Shown here: positions 39,701 through 46,444 of the stretch, one piece after another
How the letters are laid out: every line of letters begins with the position of its first letter
Position numbering within the stretch: position 1 is the first letter of the stretch
Source of the DNA: Ctenosaura bakeri
Lineage: Eukaryota > Chordata > Lepidosauria > Squamata > Iguanidae
DNA: 64,000 nt
Assembly (NCBI GenBank): GCA_948474755.1
Contig: CAOLHI010001151.1
Span: 1-64,000, forward strand
Direction of reading: 5' to 3'
Made by a program: the position numbers and the translations under genes
Notes under the pieces: model-generated
What the model was told of the DNA's origin: nothing
Databases searched by the model: none
The model's input: the letters and a program-made list of their open reading frames with translations, nothing else

Positions 39701-42700
39701 ACAGCAGAGCTCTTTTCACTGGATGTATTTAGGTAAAGGTCAGATGGCTTGCTACCAGGAATGGTATTGTTGCATCCTGCATTGCAGAACCTGCAGTAGG
39801 TAAGCACTGTACATCCAAGGTCCTTTCCAACTTTATGGTTTTCCCAAGAGCTGTACGAGTGAGAGGAAATCTCACCTTACTATAACATCTGTCCTGTAGA
39901 TGTGTTTTTAGACACAGGGAAAATGTCCAATTATATAATCTCCACCTGCAGTATGAGTTGTTACTGCCCAGAAAGACTGTTACAATTTAATCAGTAGTGT
40001 GTGCAGATGGAATTACACCCAAAGTCTGACAGCAGAGGAGTTTGCAAGTGTCAACCAAGCAATAAATGGGCATCTGTACCCCAATGACAGCATTCAGAAA
40101 TAGCCATGCCAGAATGAAATGCAACTATGTCTCAGGGAGGAGGGAAAAGCTATGTACTGGAGTAGTTTATCCCTGTTCACCTCCTAGTGAGAGCCCTTCC
40201 TTTAGGAAAAGCATTTCCAACCTTCTCCAAAAACATACCACCCGCAATAAGACCTGCTCCTGCTTACATGTCCTCCCACTGTCCATTTGGGACTTGAGTC
40301 TGCTGAGGAATAAAAATAAAATTAATCCCCTTCTCTCTCCCAAGCGTTTTATCTCCTTTTCCCCTAGCTGATGGCTTTATAATCCTGGCTAAATCCCTGT
40401 CACTCCTTCCCTCCCTTTGCCCTGCTCCCTGCTCTTCTGAATCATGGGCAGAGAAACAAACATGCCTCTCACACATTGTCATCGTGGTTGTTCTCCTAAA
40501 ATTGGGAAATGGGGAATGACTCTCTAACTCTGACAGCCCAGACCCTCCCGTAGTCAAGGAGCAGCTGCCTGTAACTCCTCTGCTTTAGCAAAACAAAACA
40601 ATACTTCACAGAATTCAGTTACGTGCAGGCAATCCAATGAAAGGGTCTAGGCACAAGGCCACATGTGGTCTTCCTAGGACGATGTACATGTTTTCACCAC
40701 TTATCTGATAGGTTAGGGGCTGGAGCACTGTCAGAAGATACAATTGGTTGAAAGTGAAATTTATATACTGTACTGTACTTGGGACCAACCACACATGCGC
40801 TGCTTGCAAAGTCTCTCAGCTGGCTTGGCACCTTCCCCTGCCACCATAGTTCATTTTGCAAGCAATGCACACATGAGTGGTCCCAAGCAAGCCTCAATAG
40901 ATAAGAAGAACCAGTGAAAGAACACAACCACCATCAAATTAATGGAATTGCTCCTTAATTTGGAAGTGTCGAAAGAGCAAATTGTCAGGTAACAGGGCAC
41001 TAAAAGGTGGGGGCTTACCCTGGCCTACAACTGCCCATTTCTCTCAAAGCCACATCAGGGCTTCCAGATGGAGGGCTTCCAGCACTACCAATTAAAAGCT
41101 GTTACACAACTGTCCCATCTTTCCCTCATTAATGGTTTTTTATTGGTAAGAAAAAGAAGAAAATACAGTGGTAAAAAAAATACACGAGGTTTACAAATGA
41201 CATCTAGGTGCCCTCCCAGTAAAATTCCATGAAAAAAGCAAAACAAATGAAAAAAAAAATTCATCAGGAACACCACCAACAAAGCAAAGAAGAGAATGCC
41301 TACATGAGCAAGATCTCTAGAATTCATTTCTGTCTCTTCAAAGAAACCTACTTTTTTAGAAATCGGCTGTAGACCAGGATGAGGAAATGTAGCATCATTC
41401 TCTGGATTGGTTCCAAGTCAGAATTTAAAACAAGGCTTCATTTATCAGAAACGGACATACTGTTCCATGAAAGAGCTACAGTGGATTCCCCTCACCCCTT
41501 CAGAATGAAGGCAAAAAGGCTTTAATGTCCCATACTATGGCCGAATGTATCGGGATCAGGAAGACAATCCTTGAAGAAGCAGATGAAACTCTCAAGCTTT
41601 CAGGCACCTGTCACATAACTCCTGAATCTGGTTCCACATCCCAGCAAGGTATGCAGTTCTAGTCCTGCTTGCTCTCACGCTATTGACAAACATCAAAATG
41701 ATCCAAGAGTAAATAGTTGCCTGATCCATTAAGTAGCCAAGACAAAGGTTAAGTTGCAATGTTGGCCATTCAGTCTTACAGGGTTTCAACCACTGAAACT
41801 GCAAAACTTTAGATATGAGAGATAAATGAAAATGGGCCTTAGGTGCTTCCAGGTTAAGTCTTTCATCTCGCCATCACACTGCCCCAAACACAGGATTTCA
41901 CAAAAGGTCCAAGATGACAATGTCTCCCACTTTTGACCCACCTCTGTTTTCCCTCTTGTCTTTTTTTGTTTAATCCATAAAGGACAAAAAAACAAACACA
42001 CAGTATCTTTTGACTGACAGTGCTAGGAGTTGTCCCTTTGGATACATGCTTTGCTCTACCCTCCCAATAAATGTACTCTCTCTCTTTCTAAAAAGCTTAA
42101 GACACCTTCTGATGATGACAGTATTTTTTTTAAAGGGAAGCTGCACAACATTGTGAGGTAGCTTTCATTCCAGAGCCTACAAGGCACAAGACTTTACAAC
42201 AGTTTACTACATGCAGTGGATTCTAGAAACTGGAAGGTACTAGGTTGAGAAGCTTGATGTAACATAACATCTGAATGGGGAAAGGCATCTCATGTGTATA
42301 CATGTTTCAGAGATAAAAGCATACACAAACACCATGAGAAGTTCTACAACTCATCATGCAGCCATAATGGCATGAACTGATAAAAGCTGGACTTGCTACT
42401 TCAGAGTCTCTTTAGAATCTTACCAAGCATTTCTCAAAAGGCATTTTTGCCAGAGCAATCTGTCTTCTTTAATGCACTGGACAAAGTGGATGATAATTAA
42501 GTTCATCTCTAAAAACCAAGTTGTCTTTTCCACTTAACTTTGTAATAGCCAGTTTGTTCCCAAAAAGATGGAATAAGAGGAATCCATAAAGCCTGTTGAC
42601 ACTTCTTTTTGATCTTCCATGGGGACCCCTTGTGGAATGCTGTACTGATTTGCTTTGGTATAGTTTAGAACTTTATCTCCCCCAGCTCACAGCATTACAG

Positions 42701-45700
42701 CTTCCTAGTCTGGTGCATCTTATGAGGAAATTGAACAAACAACAACAATCTTCTCAGTCTCCTTTCAGATTGAGAATCATAGAGTTAGAAGAGACCACAA
42801 GGGCCATCCAGTCCAATCCCCTGCCATGCAGGAATATACAGTCAAAACACTCCTGACAGATGGCCATTCAGCCTCTATTTGAAAACCTCCAAAGAAGGAG
42901 ATTCCACCACACTCTGAGGCAGTGTATCCCACTGTTGAATATCAAGCTTACTTTCCCTGATATCAATGTATCTGGCAGGCTTGGGTATTCTTCAAAATTA
43001 TATTCAAACACAGAACTGATAATTCAGCATCCCAAAAAATCTTCTGTTGTTTTTTTAAAGAGTTTCTGGTCCTCAGATGTTTATATTTCATATCTAAGAA
43101 GTTTTTACAAAGTCCAAGAAGGATTTGGTTTGGATTTCCAGTAGCCTGGGAATACTGCCTCATTGCACTACACAACCCATTATACTTCTACATGGCTTTC
43201 AGAAACAGAATAAATTAGGCAAACAGGTAGATGAAAGTTCATATAACTTGTGTCAGTAAAAGAATCCAGTTTGCCAAGTGAAGATTTGTTTAAAATAATC
43301 AGAAAGCCTGCACAATCTTCTTTAACACAAGTGTTATCTTACAAACAGGGAGCCATCGCAGGGGAAAAAACAAAAAACAAGGAGTTTTGTGGCACTGGAG
43401 CCACCAAATATATTCTGACACAAAGTTTCATGGAGAACAGAAGGGCATTATTGGTAGGTTATGGTATATTATGGCCTAAATCCAATTGCTAATCCAATTC
43501 TGGAATTTAGATAGTGTCATCCTTTTCCTGACTATTAGGCTACAGGCCCTCCCATTCCCCTTGAATGCAGATTAGTATTAGGTCCTTGTTTTATATCACT
43601 GATGATTCAGTTTCAGCCTAGTTCAAATAAGTATGTAATTTCAACACAATGTTCAAATGCTCGGCATCAAGGTGAGGTGGAGAGAGAGAGAATTATCCAT
43701 AAAACCTGAACTTTGACTTCATATATTTGACATTTCCATTTGATCTACACAAAGCAAACTGGGAAAATAAACCAGGTAAGTGGTTTGTAGAATACCAGTG
43801 TGAGAACCGGGGTCAGGGGGTATAGTGGCTTGAGCGTTGGGCCACGACTCTAAAGGAGAAGGTTGGAATCCCAGCTTGGCCAAGGGAACCCACTAGGTGA
43901 CCTTCAGCAAGTCACACTCTCTCAGCCTCAAAGTGAGGTAAAGGCAAACCCTGCCTCTGAACAATTCTTGCCAAGAAAACTCTGTGAGAGGTTTGCCTTA
44001 GAGTCACCACAAGTCAAAAACAACTTCAAGGCATACAACAACCACAAGTGCTTTATATTCTTTCTTAACAGAGGTCTAAAGAAAGCTCTACACTAGGCTC
44101 ACTCCAGAAAACTGAAGATGACCCTATATCACCGGGTTGTCAGCTTTTTCTCCTCTTCTGTCTCATTCATAGAATGTTATTTGGAAGGGGAATAAATAAT
44201 GACATCTTCTATGTGTAAACACCCCCCCCATTTTGCTATCTCTTCTTCCCTCTCTCCCTTTCTGCAAAACAACCTATTAAGAATGAAAAAGGCAGGATTT
44301 GCACATTTTCTTTTGACCTCTCTGCCTGGAAACCTGTCACCAATTCAATCGCATTATTCCTCAATTTTATCAGAATTTGGAAAATGATTCAGATTATGCA
44401 CAAATATCCTTCCCTCATCATCAAAGTGCTTATAGACATTTGAAACTCAGCAGAAGTAGTCCAAAAAGAGGTAACTGTCCCAAGCTCTCTCTTTCTACCT
44501 TAATTTTTTGCTACACTTTCACTGCTCAGAAAGAACAAGAAAAGAGTTTGATAGTCATGGCAGCAGAGCCACAATTTCTACACCCTCTTTCCTTTACATT
44601 GGGCAACTAGTCCCAGCAAACAAGGAGTATTCCTTGTGCCATAAAACAAGAGATGAAACATAACTAGCCTCTCATCCAAACAATCCCAATGACAACACAC
44701 TTTATTTACAGGGTAAAAGAGAGAACAGCCATCTGAGGAATTTCACTATGCAGCAGGCGTCACCATGAAGGCAGCAAGTGTGAAAGAAGGAGCATGTCTA
44801 GGCCTTTGTCAAGTCTGGCACATGTCACATCACACCATGATGTGTTCAATGATGATTAACTTCAGGAGAATCACCGGCAAACTTGTCTTACAAGGCTGAT
44901 ATTTGTGCCCTCCCCCCAATTAAGGTGACAGATTAAGACTGAAAACTAAGAAATGCTAAAGAGTTGATCTCAGAAGTGACCGCAGGCTGAGAGATTGTCC
45001 ATTATGCTCTGCTATAGAGAGGCAGCATTATGAATTGAGGAATACTCCTTTCAAACAAGAGTGAGCAGCTACAAGTCAACTGACTAGGACCTGTTAAATA
45101 AGAGATTATATGAGATCAGTATTTCAGCCTTGGATGTGCCTAAAGCTTTTACGACATCTTTTATAGATGTGTCCTAAGGCACATGTTTTAATGAAAGTTT
45201 GTGCAATAGGGTGGGGGAAGAATGAAAGAAAGCCAAGTGTCACAAGGCGGGAAACCAAAAAGAAGAAGTTACCAACCCCACTGATCTTCTTATGAAAAAA
45301 GTGGTGGGAAATGGGTGGTTATGTGGGAGAAGGGAGCCCCTCTCCTTCCCATAAGCTTTCCCATAAACTCCACTCTAGTCTTTCCAAGGCCATTTCCGCA
45401 CTAGATTGTTTATAGTGCCATTATTCCACTTTCAACATCCTATGGAATTCTGGCGTTTGCAGTTTACGGAGGAGCATTTAAAATTCTCAGTCAGAGAGCA
45501 CTTTAGCCTCAGTAAACTACAAACCTCAGGATTCCACAGGATGTTGAAAGTGGAATAATAGTGGTACAACAGTCTAGTGACCAAAGGGTCCAAGTGTCTT
45601 CCCAACTACCAACTGACAAGCTTCCGCCCACCCACCTCCCAGCCAGCTCTGCGTGGCTCCATGGTTCTGAAGTGCACATCCAGGGTCTGTGTGCCCAAAG

Positions 45701-46444
45701 GCATGCTTTGCAGTGCCATGCCGCATGCGCATGTTCTGGGAAAAACGCGTTTGCTACAATTTGGACAGATGTTCTGCCTCGCTTCATGATGGCATTATTG
45801 AACAATCCCATCTCCACCTTTCCAGCCAACCCCCTTTAGAAATCACTGAGCTATATAAGCCTCCTCCCCGACCCTGCCCTTTCAAACATTTTTTAAAACT
45901 TTGGGTTAAGTTTGCGCCACTTCTGTCCCCTGATGGTTTGTGTCCCACCCACCCTCTTTTTACGATAGCAAGTGTCCCTAAATTGCGTAAACCTCCCTCT
46001 AGGCACGCTGATGGATCAGGGCTTCACCCCTTTCCCCTCTCGTGGTTAAGCCGGATTCTGGGCATGCAGCCTCCCAAGTAAGCCCGACGAAGCTCGATAC
46101 GACTTCTAACCCGCATCACCCGGAAGAGAGCGTGTTTCTCTTTGCAGTCCCCCGCCCCCAACCCCATTAATCCCGAGGCCACTTCCGCACGAGCCTGTTA
46201 TAGCGCGATGATTCCACTTTCAACCTCCTCTGGAATCCTGGGGTTTGCAGTTTCGGGAGGGGCCGTCCGGCCCCTCCCGAAACTGCAAACCCCAGGATTC
46301 CAGAGGAGGTTGAAAGTGGAATCATCGCGCTATAACAGGCTCGTGCGGAAATGGCCCGATGAAAGAAAGACACCACCCTACAAGGTGAAGGGCAGACGGG
46401 ACGCGCTGCCTTACCGCTTTCAGTTGCTCCAGCCGGTCCTTCAT
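38..46444 (-). CDS. STX3: Syntaxin-3, whole split gene (coding span)
   Basis: Qa-SNARE of the plasma membrane that pairs with SNAP-23/25 and VAMP proteins to drive exocytosis. In epithelia STX3A works at the apical surface; STX3B is the form of retinal ribbon synapses (family knowledge). Twelve exons can be read with correct phases: 1, 2, 3, 4, 5, 6, 7, 8, 9A or 9B, 10A or 10B. The A chain is 288 residues and the B chain 286, close to the 289 of human STX3. Order along the protein: N-peptide (2-10), acidic stretch, FMDE apical-sorting motif (30-33), Habc bundle (about 27-145), linker, SNARE motif (about 190-252) with zero-layer Gln224, C-terminal membrane anchor (about 263-285). All introns read are GT-AG. 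Exon lengths match the human gene closely. No frameshift or stop was seen, so the gene looks functional. The 3' UTR exon and polyadenylation site are not in the window. Confidence 0.96.
150..5487 (-). other. STX3 intron between exons 10A and 10B
   Basis: 5.3 kb without a gene. It holds a foldback MITE relative at about 1564-1787, a short CA/TA-rich run at 785-830, a small interspersed-repeat remnant at about 4320-4440 (the ccctcagat...ggacttgcagtcc pattern common in lizards) and otherwise single-copy-looking AT-rich DNA. Short ORFs here show no family resemblance. Confidence 0.7.
1564..1787. mobile_element. Foldback MITE, old copy
   Basis: Inverted arms can be aligned. The left part has CACTAC...AATTATAGTGCTA...ATTCTGCTTTAACTG and GGAATCCTGGGGTTTG. 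The right part has their reverse complements, ending GTATAGTGTGAAAAAGG. It is the same family pattern as 17.8, 35.0, 45.4, 46.2 and 47.0 kb, but more diverged. Ends are approximate and no clear target duplication is seen. Confidence 0.65.
5488..5602 (-). CDS. STX3: STX3 exon 10A: membrane anchor, STX3A type, with stop codon
   Basis: Coding part 5519-5602 (27 codons plus TAA at 5519-5521): [20 protein letters not shown] then GLSVGLK. This is the C-terminal anchor of STX3A; human ends GLSVGLN. The acceptor is cttctag. After the stop, 31 nt of untranslated sequence lead to ACC|gtaagt at 5488/5487, a full-consensus donor. The exon is therefore probably internal, 115 nt long, and spliced to a 3' UTR exon. 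A stop 31 nt before a junction would normally escape nonsense-mediated decay. Confidence 0.92.
5603..7376 (-). other. STX3 intron between exons 9B and 10A
   Basis: 1.8 kb. A CCACCC-rich pyrimidine tract lies near 6845-6870. I see no gene, no clear transposon and no conserved exon. The short ORFs overlapping 6.7-7.0 kb are low-complexity translations. Confidence 0.6.
7377..7487 (-). CDS. STX3: STX3 exon 9B: C-terminal SNARE half, STX3B type
   Basis: 111 nt, 37 codons, phase 0 at both ends, the same length as 9A. It encodes [37 protein letters not shown]. The [35 protein letters not shown] pattern matches the retinal STX3B isoform and resembles syntaxin-1A in this half. The acceptor is a less favoured AAG (ctgcaag) after a pyrimidine-rich tract, weaker than that of 9A, which fits an exon used only in some tissues. 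The donor is gtgaga. Inclusion of 9B together with 9A would keep the frame. Confidence 0.96.
7488..7599 (-). promoter_or_regulatory. 112-nt spacer between alternative exons 9A and 9B
   Basis: The spacer runs from the 9A donor (gtgagc) to the 9B acceptor (ctgcaag). Read on the minus strand, its last third is a pyrimidine-rich tract (tctctgtttcgcttctggc, then tttcctcttcctctg). The short length may hinder direct 9A-to-9B splicing and help keep the exons mutually exclusive. That last step is inference. Confidence 0.5.
7600..7710 (-). CDS. STX3: STX3 exon 9A: C-terminal SNARE half, STX3A type
   Basis: 111 nt, 37 codons, phase 0 at both ends. It encodes [37 protein letters not shown]. The [18 protein letters not shown] pattern is the one of the general STX3A protein. 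It supplies SNARE layers after the zero layer, which assemble next to the membrane and set the energetics of fusion. The acceptor has a good pyrimidine tract and CAG end. The donor is gtgagc. Exon 9B lies only 112 nt downstream. Confidence 0.96.
8060..8543. mobile_element. Tigger/pogo-like MITE
   Basis: It begins CAGTTGGCCCTCCACATTC and ends with the near reverse complement (GAATGTGG-type, ...GGGCCAACTG), directly flanked by TA on both sides (8058-8059 and 8544-8545). The TIR sequence and TA target are those of Tc1/mariner-pogo (Tigger) elements. The 484-bp interior has no transposase. Confidence 0.85.
8858..8876. repeat. Poly(T) run, 19 nt
   Basis: Uninterrupted T homopolymer in intron 8. 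It may be the tail of an old minus-strand retroelement, whose body I cannot identify. Confidence 0.9.
11080..11285 (+). mobile_element. tRNA-derived SINE, decayed
   Basis: The stretch reads like the lizard SINE with a GGTCAATCACTCTCTCTCAG block, a CCTCACAGGATTTGTG block and a tail of the type gccttgagctcactggagaaaaggcagaataaa. Only the body and 3' part are clear. It lies about 0.2 kb 5' of exon 8 on the + coordinate. Confidence 0.6.
11483..11617 (-). CDS. STX3: STX3 exon 8: N-terminal half of SNARE motif, ends at zero-layer Gln
   Basis: 135 nt, 45 codons in phase 0. It encodes [45 protein letters not shown]. It covers the N-terminal layers of the Qa-SNARE helix, and its last codon is the zero-layer glutamine (residue 224), the counterpart of Gln226 in syntaxin-1A. 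The alternative exons 9A and 9B follow directly, so the splice switch falls exactly behind the ionic layer. Acceptor ctccag, donor gtaact. Confidence 0.97.
11618..12243 (-). other. STX3 intron 7
   Basis: 626 bp, no gene or repeat recognised. Confidence 0.6.
12244..12317 (-). CDS. STX3: STX3 exon 7: linker
   Basis: 74 nt, completing a Thr codon and then [24 protein letters not shown]. This is the linker between Habc and the SNARE motif, the segment that contacts Munc18 in the closed form of syntaxins. The [11 protein letters not shown] block is conserved. Acceptor atatag, donor gtgagt. It ends in phase 0. Confidence 0.95.
12318..13119 (-). other. STX3 intron 6
   Basis: 802 bp, AT-rich, nothing recognised. 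Confidence 0.6.
13120..13228 (-). CDS. STX3: STX3 exon 6: Hc helix
   Basis: 109 nt, 36 codons plus one base. It encodes [36 protein letters not shown]. This is the third helix of the Habc bundle and the beginning of the linker, with the conserved [17 protein letters not shown] block of the syntaxin family. The donor gtatgt is somewhat weaker than the others in the gene. FREG replaces the FRER seen in human. Confidence 0.95.
13229..13885 (-). other. STX3 intron 5
   Basis: 657 bp. A short TTG triplet run lies near 13780-13800 and a G8 run near 13826. Nothing else recognised. Confidence 0.6.
13886..13953 (-). CDS. STX3: STX3 exon 5: Habc (Hb)
   Basis: 68 nt. Two bases finish a Ser codon, then [20 protein letters not shown] and SQ. 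The [15 protein letters not shown] stretch is identical to the part of human STX3 I know and is typical of the plasma-membrane syntaxins. Donor gtaagc, acceptor ttcacag. Confidence 0.95.
13954..14954 (-). other. STX3 intron 4
   Basis: 1.0 kb, with a minus-strand Sauria-type SINE in its middle (14362-14577). The rest looks single-copy. Confidence 0.65.
14362..14577 (-). mobile_element. Sauria-type SINE, decayed
   Basis: On the minus strand it runs from a tRNA-like head (the GTTTGAGTGTTCAACTAGG region) through the conserved ATGGAAACTCTTTGGGTGAT block to a tail resembling the Bov-B end (CCATAAGCTGGAGTTGGCTTG). Such SINEs are mobilised by Bov-B LINE machinery (family knowledge). Confidence 0.7.
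14955..15029 (-). CDS. STX3: STX3 exon 4: Habc (Ha-Hb)
   Basis: 75 nt, entering and leaving in phase 1. With the exon 3 overhang it reads [25 protein letters not shown], the Ha-Hb region of the Habc domain. Two AG dinucleotides lie next to each other at the acceptor (ctgcag|AGACA). Only the first keeps the reading frame and restores the family Lys, which fixes the exon start at 15029. Confidence 0.94.
15473..15572 (-). CDS. STX3: STX3 exon 3: start of Ha helix
   Basis: 100 nt from phase 0, leaving one base (A) to complete a Lys codon in exon 4. It encodes residues 38-70, beginning [20 protein letters not shown] and ending APIPEQ. This is the first helix of the Habc regulatory bundle, which folds back on the SNARE helix in the closed syntaxin state. 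Acceptor ctttgcag and donor gtgagt are both good consensus sites. Confidence 0.95.
15702..15812. repeat. AT/ATT microsatellite
   Basis: TATAATA-type repeats pass into about eleven ATT triplets and end in a decayed AT-rich tail. It directly follows a sentence-like SINE end (gagggatataaatccaataa), so it probably grew from a SINE tail. Confidence 0.85.
15977..16390 (+). other. Unassigned open stretch in STX3 intron 2
   Basis: An open frame of 137 codons on the + strand, with an overlapping 75-codon frame on the other strand. The translation has no signal peptide, no repeated motif and no family I recognise. Nothing upstream suggests a promoter, and no splice sites bound it. It may be a fragment of an old retrocopy or chance. 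Confidence 0.15.
17357..17437 (-). CDS. STX3: STX3 exon 2: acidic stretch and FMDE sorting motif
   Basis: 27 codons, phase 0 at both ends, acceptor ttttacag and donor gtgagg. It encodes residues 11-37: [20 protein letters not shown] followed by MDEFFAE. The FMDE tetrapeptide (residues 30-33) is the apical-targeting signal described for mammalian syntaxin-3, and it separates STX3 from STX1, STX2 and STX4. The segment before it is one residue shorter than in human and differs in sequence (QDQDDADDD in place of QLTQDDDTDA), so this linker evolves fast. Confidence 0.95.
17819..18037. mobile_element. Foldback MITE
   Basis: Inverted arms: GATTTCACTTTAAATGCCATG on the left matches the reverse complement of CATGGCAATTAAAGTGAAATC on the right, and the element closes with CTTAGTGTGAAAGAGCCC. 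The same family appears at 1.6 and 35.0 kb. End positions are approximate. Confidence 0.7.
22291..22430. mobile_element. hAT MITE fragment
   Basis: It begins TAAGGTGGCCAGAATGAAAA and shares the CTTTAATGGTTGTGTAGAAGA and ggaatttc...tgttgcttgt blocks with the better preserved copies at 49.7 and 60.0 kb. The right terminus is decayed. Confidence 0.65.
22530..22870. mobile_element. Possible DNA-transposon remnant
   Basis: The left part (TTAGGCAGAGTAGGG...CCTGAGGCAACAGATCT) and the right part (CTCTACCTTGGGCAGC-AAAACATCTTGG) look like the two inverted ends of a common lizard MITE. The interior is unassigned. Limits are approximate. Confidence 0.35.
24225..24994. mobile_element. Tigger-like MITE filled with an imperfect tandem array
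   Basis: The left end CAGTGGCCTCTCCACTTTC follows TA at 24223-24224. The right end (GTGTAGGGAGGACTGGAG) is a decayed inverted match followed by TTA. The subterminal region CGAGGGTTCAAGGTGCGGAA and the right CAAATAATCCAATTTGC correspond to those of the 8.06 kb element. Between them, units of about 90-110 bp repeat (CATGCAAAATGGAAGGGAAT ... CCTTTCC...CTGAAGCTCCC) at least five times. The array leaves long open frames on both strands (up to 277 codons), which are artefacts of its composition. Confidence 0.7.
24290..24910. repeat. Imperfect tandem repeat, about 90-110-bp unit
   Basis: Recurring landmarks are CATGCAAAATG(G)AAGGGAA and CCTTTCCC-CTCTGGAGCTC, seen around 24350, 24440, 24525, 24600 and, more diverged, 24750 and 24850. 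It expanded inside the Tigger-like element. Confidence 0.65.
25780..25990 (-). mobile_element. tRNA-derived SINE
   Basis: Read on the minus strand it starts with the tRNA-like CCAGGGAGGCCTGGTGGGTC...GTTTAAATGCCGGTAG and the box-B-like GAGTTCAATTCTGCC. It continues through CCATCCTCCTGCAGGTCGGT and ends AGCGGTATAGAAATACACA. This is a SINE type widespread in lizards and distinct from the Sauria type. Confidence 0.75.
26052..26247 (-). mobile_element. Sauria-type SINE
   Basis: Minus-strand body with CTTGGAAACCTACTGGGTGAT and a tail (AGTCAGAAATGACTTGAAGGCACACAGCAC in sense, given here in two parts) of the Bov-B-like type. The tRNA-like head is at 26230-26247. Confidence 0.75.
26768..26962 (+). 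mobile_element. Sauria-type SINE
   Basis: The tRNA-like head GGGTGGTGTAGTGGTTTGAG and a box-B-like CTTCAATTCC are followed by ATGGAAACCCACTGGGTGAC and a tail GAAATGCCTTGAAGACACAC with ACAACAAT. It is nearly full length and the clearest copy of this family on the + strand. Confidence 0.8.
27300..28780 (+). mobile_element. CR1-type LINE, 3' part of ORF2, decayed
   Basis: Reverse-transcriptase blocks are readable with frameshifts: [20 protein letters not shown] (27450), [20 protein letters not shown] (about 27660, motif A), [19 protein letters not shown] (about 27840) and the ADDTKVGG catalytic block (27915). The end at about 28770 reads TTTTCCAGTTCTATAATTCT, the typical CR1 3' end. Frames are broken at several points, so it is dead. 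Confidence 0.85.
29238..29470 (-). mobile_element. tRNA-SINE (MIR-like) remnant
   Basis: Minus-strand remnant with CTTCATCTTCACAACAATCC, GGCCAAAGGTCACTGAATGA and TCCTAGTCCAGCACTC on the + strand, the order expected for a reversed lizard SINE. Limits are approximate. Confidence 0.5.
30046..30269. mobile_element. Tigger-like MITE
   Basis: The left end CTGTGGGCCCTCTGTATCTG and the right end ATATGAAGGGCCAACTC form the Tigger TIR, with subterminal TGGATACCAAAATCCATGGG and CTCTAGATACAGAATCTGC. It is 224 bp without coding capacity. Confidence 0.75.
32545..32750 (+). mobile_element. CR1 LINE 3' end
   Basis: The stretch AACCTCAGGAAGAACTGCTG, then GGCAGTGGAATATGCTGCCT and the end CAACTCTATGATTCTATGAT with an octamer-type repeat is the standard CR1 3' terminus. 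It is 5' truncated. Confidence 0.85.
34296..34322. repeat. GA-rich simple repeat
   Basis: AGAGAGAGAGATAGCGAGAG, short and imperfect. Confidence 0.7.
34999..35225. mobile_element. Foldback MITE
   Basis: The left end GGCACTTTCACACTGTACAA and the right end ATTGAATAGTGTGAAAGGGCC are inverted. The inner arms GATTCCACTTTAACTGTCAT and AAGTTAAAGTGAATTCAT also pair. It is of the same family as 1.6 and 17.8 kb. Confidence 0.75.
36295..36768. mobile_element. GC-rich 474-bp non-autonomous TIR transposon
   Basis: The ends GGCCCTTTCCACATGGGGG and its near reverse complement (CCACGTGTGAAAAGGGCC) are flanked on both sides by TTA (36292-36294 and 36769-36771). An inner stem is formed by GTGCTTTTTAAAAACC (about 36438) and GGTTTTTAAAAAGCAC (about 36464). 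The interior is strongly CpG-rich and mimics a CpG island in AT-rich DNA. The termini and 3-bp duplication link it to the GGCCATTTCCGCAC foldback elements at 45-47 kb. Open frames in it on both strands are composition artefacts. Confidence 0.8.
37457..37680 (-). mobile_element. Sauria-type SINE
   Basis: On the + strand it begins GTTGTTGTTGCTATGTGACTT (reversed tail). It passes through CAAGGTCACCCAGTGGGTCT and ends in the reversed tRNA-like head CCTACACTTAAACCACTACA. Nearly full length. Confidence 0.8.
38004..38203 (-). mobile_element. Sauria-type SINE
   Basis: It has the same plan as the copy 0.5 kb to its left: reversed tail GTGTGCCTTCAAGTAGTTTC, body AAGATCACCCAGTGGGCTTC and head AAACCCCTACACCACATGGG. 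Confidence 0.8.
42770..43130 (-). mobile_element. CR1 LINE 3' end
   Basis: Reversed CR1 terminus: GAATCATAGAGTTAGAAGAG, CCATCCAGTCCAATCCCCTG, CATGCAGGAATATAC and GAAAACCTCCAAAGAAGGAG. It fades into diverged sequence after about 42950. Confidence 0.85.
43800..44050 (+). mobile_element. Sauria-type SINE
   Basis: Head GGGTATAGTGGCTTGAGCGT with GGTTGGAATCCCAG, body GGGAACCCACTAGGTGACCT and tail AGTCAAAAACAACTTCAAGG-CATACAACAACCA. Full length, with the Bov-B-like end well preserved. Confidence 0.82.
45388..45590. mobile_element. Foldback MITE, GGCCATTTCCGCAC family, copy 1
   Basis: 203 bp. The left end is GGCCATTTCCGCACTAG and the right end CTAGTGACCAAAGGGTC is a decayed inverted match. The inner arms ATTATTCCACTTTCAACATC and GATGTTGAAAGTGGAATAAT pair perfectly. 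CAA stands on both sides (45385-45387 and 45591-45593), a 3-bp target duplication. Confidence 0.85.
46177..46356. mobile_element. 180-bp near-perfect palindrome, GGCCATTTCCGCAC family, copy 2
   Basis: Two arms of 89 bp around a 2-bp centre (about 46266-46267) match with one visible mismatch (C/T in the fifth base of the arms). The ends GGCCACTTCCGCACGAG and CTCGTGCGGAAATGGCC are flanked by CGA on both sides (46174-46176 and 46357-46359). It lies in STX3 intron 1, its near end 58 bp from the exon 1 donor. A transcript would form a very stable hairpin there. Both strands give almost the same open frame because of the palindrome; it is not a gene. Confidence 0.92.

Larger units (their letters stand above)
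17438..46414 (-). other. STX3 intron 1 (29 kb), general content
   Basis: No host exon was found in this intron. Individually listed repeats account for roughly a quarter of it. The stretches 18.0-22.3, 28.8-32.5, 32.8-35.0, 38.2-42.7 and 44.1-45.4 kb are mostly unassigned AT-rich DNA with short remnants, for example acagctcc/caattccc foldback bits near 20.69-21.0, 33.83-33.92 and 34.80-34.86 kb, and CTTAAAGAC-type remnants near 23.88-23.99 and 35.95-36.01 kb. Short ORFs in these stretches show no family resemblance. Confidence 0.65.

Noticed and set aside
46177..46356. microRNA precursor
   Set aside because: The stem is far longer and more perfect than a usual precursor and is bounded by transposon ends with a target duplication. 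No evidence of processing can be seen in DNA.
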